From AM-2324 sp042091035 (lineage in GTDB: Bacteria > Bacteroidota > Bacteroidia > Chitinophagales > Saprospiraceae), in NCBI GenBank assembly GCA_042091035.1, contig JBELIG010000011.1:1-33867 (forward strand): a DNA stretch of 33,867 bases, written 5' to 3'. This document shows, in pieces, positions 33,287 through 33,867 of the stretch (position 1 is the stretch's first letter; every line of letters starts with the position of its first letter). The notes under the pieces were generated by a model. That model did not search any database, had not been told where the DNA came from, and saw nothing but the letters and a program-made list of their open reading frames with translations. Position numbers and translations under genes: made by a program.

Positions 33287-33867
33287 TTATTTAACAATAG
33301 TCATTTCTTTGATCAGATGTTCTGCACCTGCGAATTTGTCCACTATAAATAAAATATAACGTGCATCCACCATTATGTTTCTACAAATGGATGGATCATA
33401 ATTAATATCACTCATAGTACCTTCCCAAGCTCTATCAAAATTCAGACCGATTAAGTTTCCGTTTGCATCGATAGCTGGGCTACCTGAGTTACCTCCTGTT
33501 GTATGGTTTGATGCAATAAAGTTTACGGGTACTTTACCATTTGTATCTGCATAATCTCCAAAATCCTTTTGATCGTAAAGTTTGATAAGTTGTTTAGGAA
33601 CATCAAATTCGTAATCTCCAGGTACATATTTTTCCATAACTCCATCTAAATATGTATGAGTGCCATAGTAAACAGCATCTTTAGGGTAGTAGCCATCTAC
33701 TTTACCGTAGGTAACACGCATCGTACTATTCGCGTCTGGGAAAAAGCGTTTATCAGAGAACACTTCAAGTTGAGCAGCCATGTATTGTCTTTGAAGATCA
33801 TTGGCGGCATTACTGTACTTGTCGAAATTAGGTTTTACTTCTGCCTCAAAAGGTGCATTTAGTTTTT
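33287..33867 (-). CDS. S46-family dipeptidyl peptidase, DPP11 type, C-terminal part (5' end outside window)
   Basis: The frame is open to the right edge, beyond the first visible methionine at 33781, so about 193 C-terminal residues are present. The S46 catalytic serine motif is intact in SNHTTGGNSGSPAID. The specificity segment reads NLIGLNFDRAWEGTMSDINYD. In this family DPP11 has Arg here and cuts after Asp/Glu, whereas DPP7 has Gly and prefers hydrophobic residues; the R of FDR therefore points to Asp/Glu specificity. The C-terminus (RNIMVDARYILFIVDKFAGAEHLIKEM) is typical. It removes dipeptides from peptide N-termini in the periplasm during peptide scavenging. The catalytic His and Asp lie outside the window. 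Confidence 0.93.
   Translation of the reverse strand, partial: KLNAPFEAEVKPNFDKYSNAANDLQRQYMAAQLEVFSDKRFFPDANSTMRVTYGKVDGYYPKDAVYYGTHTYLDGVMEKYVPGDYEFDVPKQLIKLYDQKDFGDYADTNGKVPVNFIASNHTTGGNSGSPAIDANGNLIGLNFDRAWEGTMSDINYDPSICRNIMVDARYILFIVDKFAGAEHLIKEMTIVK

Overview
The window reads as a piece of the chromosome of an AT-rich, probably marine or environmental member of the Bacteroidota. The evidence is a short primary sigma factor lacking region 1.1, a long-form NusB, the neighbouring pair DUF1599 / DoxX-type membrane protein, a PorV/PorQ-type protein, two giant secreted proteins with type IX secretion (T9SS) C-terminal sorting domains, an S46 dipeptidyl peptidase, and at least one promoter of the Bacteroidota TTG-N20-TAnnTTTG kind. 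HYR-like repeat giants are common in Saprospiria and marine Flavobacteriia; I cannot fix the family from this sequence alone.

Layout. 1-5.8 kb (+): tail of etfA, rpsO, pnp (with an RGG-rich tail), rpoD, then an unrecognised lipoprotein gene overlapping an unrecognised cytoplasmic gene. 5.8-8.9 kb (-): nusB, then DUF1599 and a DoxX/thioredoxin-fold membrane protein as a two-gene unit. 9.0-16.4 kb (-): a gamma-glutamyltransferase lipoprotein and a 1859-residue alpha-2-macroglobulin lipoprotein with an intact CLEQ thioester. 16.5-17.2 kb (+): a stand-alone LON substrate-binding-domain protein. 17.4-21.9 kb (-): a PorV/PorQ-type outer-membrane protein, then an operon of a divergent double-AAA Clp/Hsp100-like ATPase and a DUF819 membrane protein. 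22.2-33.2 kb (+): two very large, tandem, paralogous T9SS cargo proteins. 33.3 kb to the end (-): the C-terminal part of a DPP11-type peptidase.

Most genes are housekeeping (translation, RNA turnover, transcription) or cell-envelope genes. The envelope set (macroglobulin, GGT, DPP11, PorV-like protein, the two T9SS giants) fits a cell that handles proteins and peptides at its surface.

The most unusual part is 22.2-33.2 kb. Both giants carry long arrays of about 80-residue, four-cysteine HYR-like repeats (13 and 15 full copies). Repeat n of the first protein matches repeat n+2 of the second, followed in both by the same degenerate cap repeat and a sorting domain. Only the second has an N-terminal Asp-box (BNR/sortilin-like) beta-propeller head. 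The Clp-like ATPase is the second item: its D1 lacks the usual arginine-finger residues, its D2 has lost the GYVG pore loop, and it carries an IGF tripeptide where ClpA/ClpC dock ClpP.

Rho-independent terminators are clear after rpsO, pnp, rpoD, the DoxX-type gene, the macroglobulin gene and both giants. I saw no tRNA, rRNA, insertion sequence, phage gene or CRISPR array.
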